Assembly (NCBI GenBank): GCA_964628455.1
Contig: CAZVPD010000182.1
Location: forward strand, 1 to 6,912
DNA length: 6,912 nucleotides
Direction of reading: 5' to 3'
Source of the DNA: JAQVWU01 sp964628455
Lineage (GTDB): Bacteria; Bacillota; Clostridia; Oscillospirales; CAG-272
Part shown: positions 6,055-6,912 of the stretch, in pieces
Position numbering within the stretch: position 1 is the stretch's first letter
Layout of the letters: every line of letters starts with the position of its first letter
Notes under the pieces: generated by a model
Database searches by the model: none
What the model saw: only the letters and a program-made list of their open reading frames with translations
Told to the model about the DNA's origin: nothing
Made by a program: the position numbers and the translations under genes

Positions 6055-6912
6055 TCATTGCAGACCGAAATGTTTTTCGAGGTCCGCCGCTATGCTGCCC
6101 GCGCGTTCGGCCAGCAGGGACTGCAGGTTGTTTTTATTTGCCGCGCACATGTTCACAAACCTCGAGCCGACACCGCCTATATCGAGGCCCGTGCAGAGGT
6201 CGACCGTGCAGTTGGAAAGGAGGATGTCGAGCATGCCGACGGATTCTTCGTCTCGGGTCAGCTTATATTTGACGACCTTCCCGTAATAGGCGTCCGTCAG
6301 GGTCCCCGTCGAATGCTCGGCGACGGCTTCCGTGATCAGTCCGGTCCGTTCGGAGTCCGAAACGGTGACCGGCATGGCGAGGAGATGAGAAGTGGGGTGG
6401 CTGCTGGACACATAGCTTTCCTGCTCTTCGTTGAGCTTCGGAAGCGGCAGGATCCCGAAATCGAGGTCCTCCATGCTGCGCATCGCCTCCGCCACCGCCA
6501 GGATCTCGGCCAGGAACAGGGACCTGTTCTCGTAAAAGACGTTTACATAACTGCTTTTGCTGTAGGACGAAGGCTGTATGGTCTCGGTGTAGTTTAACTT
6601 GAGAACGGTCTCGAACACTTCGTTGAACGATGCCGTGTCCATGGAAAGCTTCGGGACGTCGTTTTCATCTTTTACAAAGAAATTTTCGCCGAACGCGTAG
6701 ACCAGTTCGGCATAGTTGCCCGCGTGCGTGACCAGTCCCCACCGGTCGTTCTCATCGAGCTTCGAGTTGCCGTCAAGGTCCGATACGGCCGCTTTGGTCA
6801 GGCGCATATGCGCTTCGGCCGTCCATCTGCCGTCTGTTACCATCTTATAGGGGTCGTCGGGCGACACTTCCCGCATCAGTTCCTTGTTGAAGAAATAGAC
6901 CCAGACGTTGCC
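6055..6912 (-). CDS. ABC transporter extracellular solute-binding protein (partial; start beyond window)
   Basis: The frame is open to the window edge, so the ATG read from 6876 is probably internal; 285 C-terminal residues are visible. They begin GNVWVYFFNKELMRE, then DDPYKMVTDGRWT, the hinge-region pattern of family 1 (sugar-type) lipoprotein solute-binding proteins. Next is an EF-hand-like loop DLDGNSKLDEND followed by RWGL, common in the large clostridial members of this family. DFGILPLPKLNEEQESY matches the usual closing motif of the binding cleft. The full protein would be exported, lipid-anchored and about 450-550 residues long, delivering a sugar or oligosaccharide to an ABC permease. 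Signal peptide, lipobox and permease genes are not in view, so the substrate cannot be given. The stop TGA is at 6055-6057. Confidence 0.85.
   Translation of the reverse strand, partial: GNVWVYFFNKELMREVSPDDPYKMVTDGRWTAEAHMRLTKAAVSDLDGNSKLDENDRWGLVTHAGNYAELVYAFGENFFVKDENDVPKLSMDTASFNEVFETVLKLNYTETIQPSSYSKSSYVNVFYENRSLFLAEILAVAEAMRSMEDLDFGILPLPKLNEEQESYVSSSHPTSHLLAMPVTVSDSERTGLITEAVAEHSTGTLTDAYYGKVVKYKLTRDEESVGMLDILLSNCTVDLCTGLDIGGVGSRFVNMCAANKNNLQSLLAERAGSIAADLEKHFGLQ

Noticed and set aside
3137..6060. GGTCATT on both sides of the replication operon as attachment-site direct repeats
   Set aside because: The match is only seven bases, is not extended by flanking identity, and lacks an integrase or tRNA gene; expected by chance.
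6025..6597. A 190-residue plus-strand frame over the solute-binding protein gene
   Set aside because: The minus-strand frame has clear family motifs to the window edge; this frame has none.

Overview
The window looks like chromosomal DNA of a GC-rich clostridial bacterium (Bacillota). The signs are strong AGGAGG-type ribosome binding sites, near-consensus sigma-A-type promoters, a solute-binding protein of the type common in gut Clostridia, and a hairpin-rich intergenic repeat tract. The 10-base run of N at 2441-2450 suggests a scaffolded draft or metagenome assembly. The taxonomic placement is inference; no rRNA or other marker gene is present.

Layout: positions 1-260 are non-coding and hold a cluster of small perfect hairpins and an imperfect direct repeat. 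Next is a plus-strand gene (261-2177) for a cytoplasmic protein with an amidotransferase/ThuA-like N-terminal fold and an (alpha/alpha)6 glycosidase-like C-terminal domain. A strong, apparently bidirectional terminator (2219-2250) separates it from a convergent minus-strand gene (2252-3060) for a multi-pass membrane protein of the TspO/MBR-related tryptophan-rich type. That gene is interrupted only by the assembly gap. Its promoter (3095-3122) faces away from a second near-consensus promoter (3232-3261).

The second promoter drives a two-gene, phage-type replication operon. The first gene (3316-4158) encodes a lambda O-like initiator/helicase-loader type protein. The second (4155-5987) overlaps it by four bases and encodes a T7 gp4/Twinkle-like fused primase-helicase. 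Inside the first gene lie six inverted-repeat iterons at an exact 24-bp period, followed at once by an A-rich purine tract. This is the architecture of a lambda-type origin embedded in its own initiator gene. Together the operon would supply origin, initiator, primase and helicase. No integrase, structural, lysis or repressor gene is in view.

After a long hairpin (5999-6047) comes the 3' portion of a minus-strand gene (6055 to beyond 6912) for an ABC sugar-type extracellular solute-binding protein. The replication operon therefore sits alone between genes that look like ordinary bacterial accessory metabolism. It could be a relic of a prophage or satellite, or a compact replicon captured in the chromosome; this is the most interesting feature of the window.
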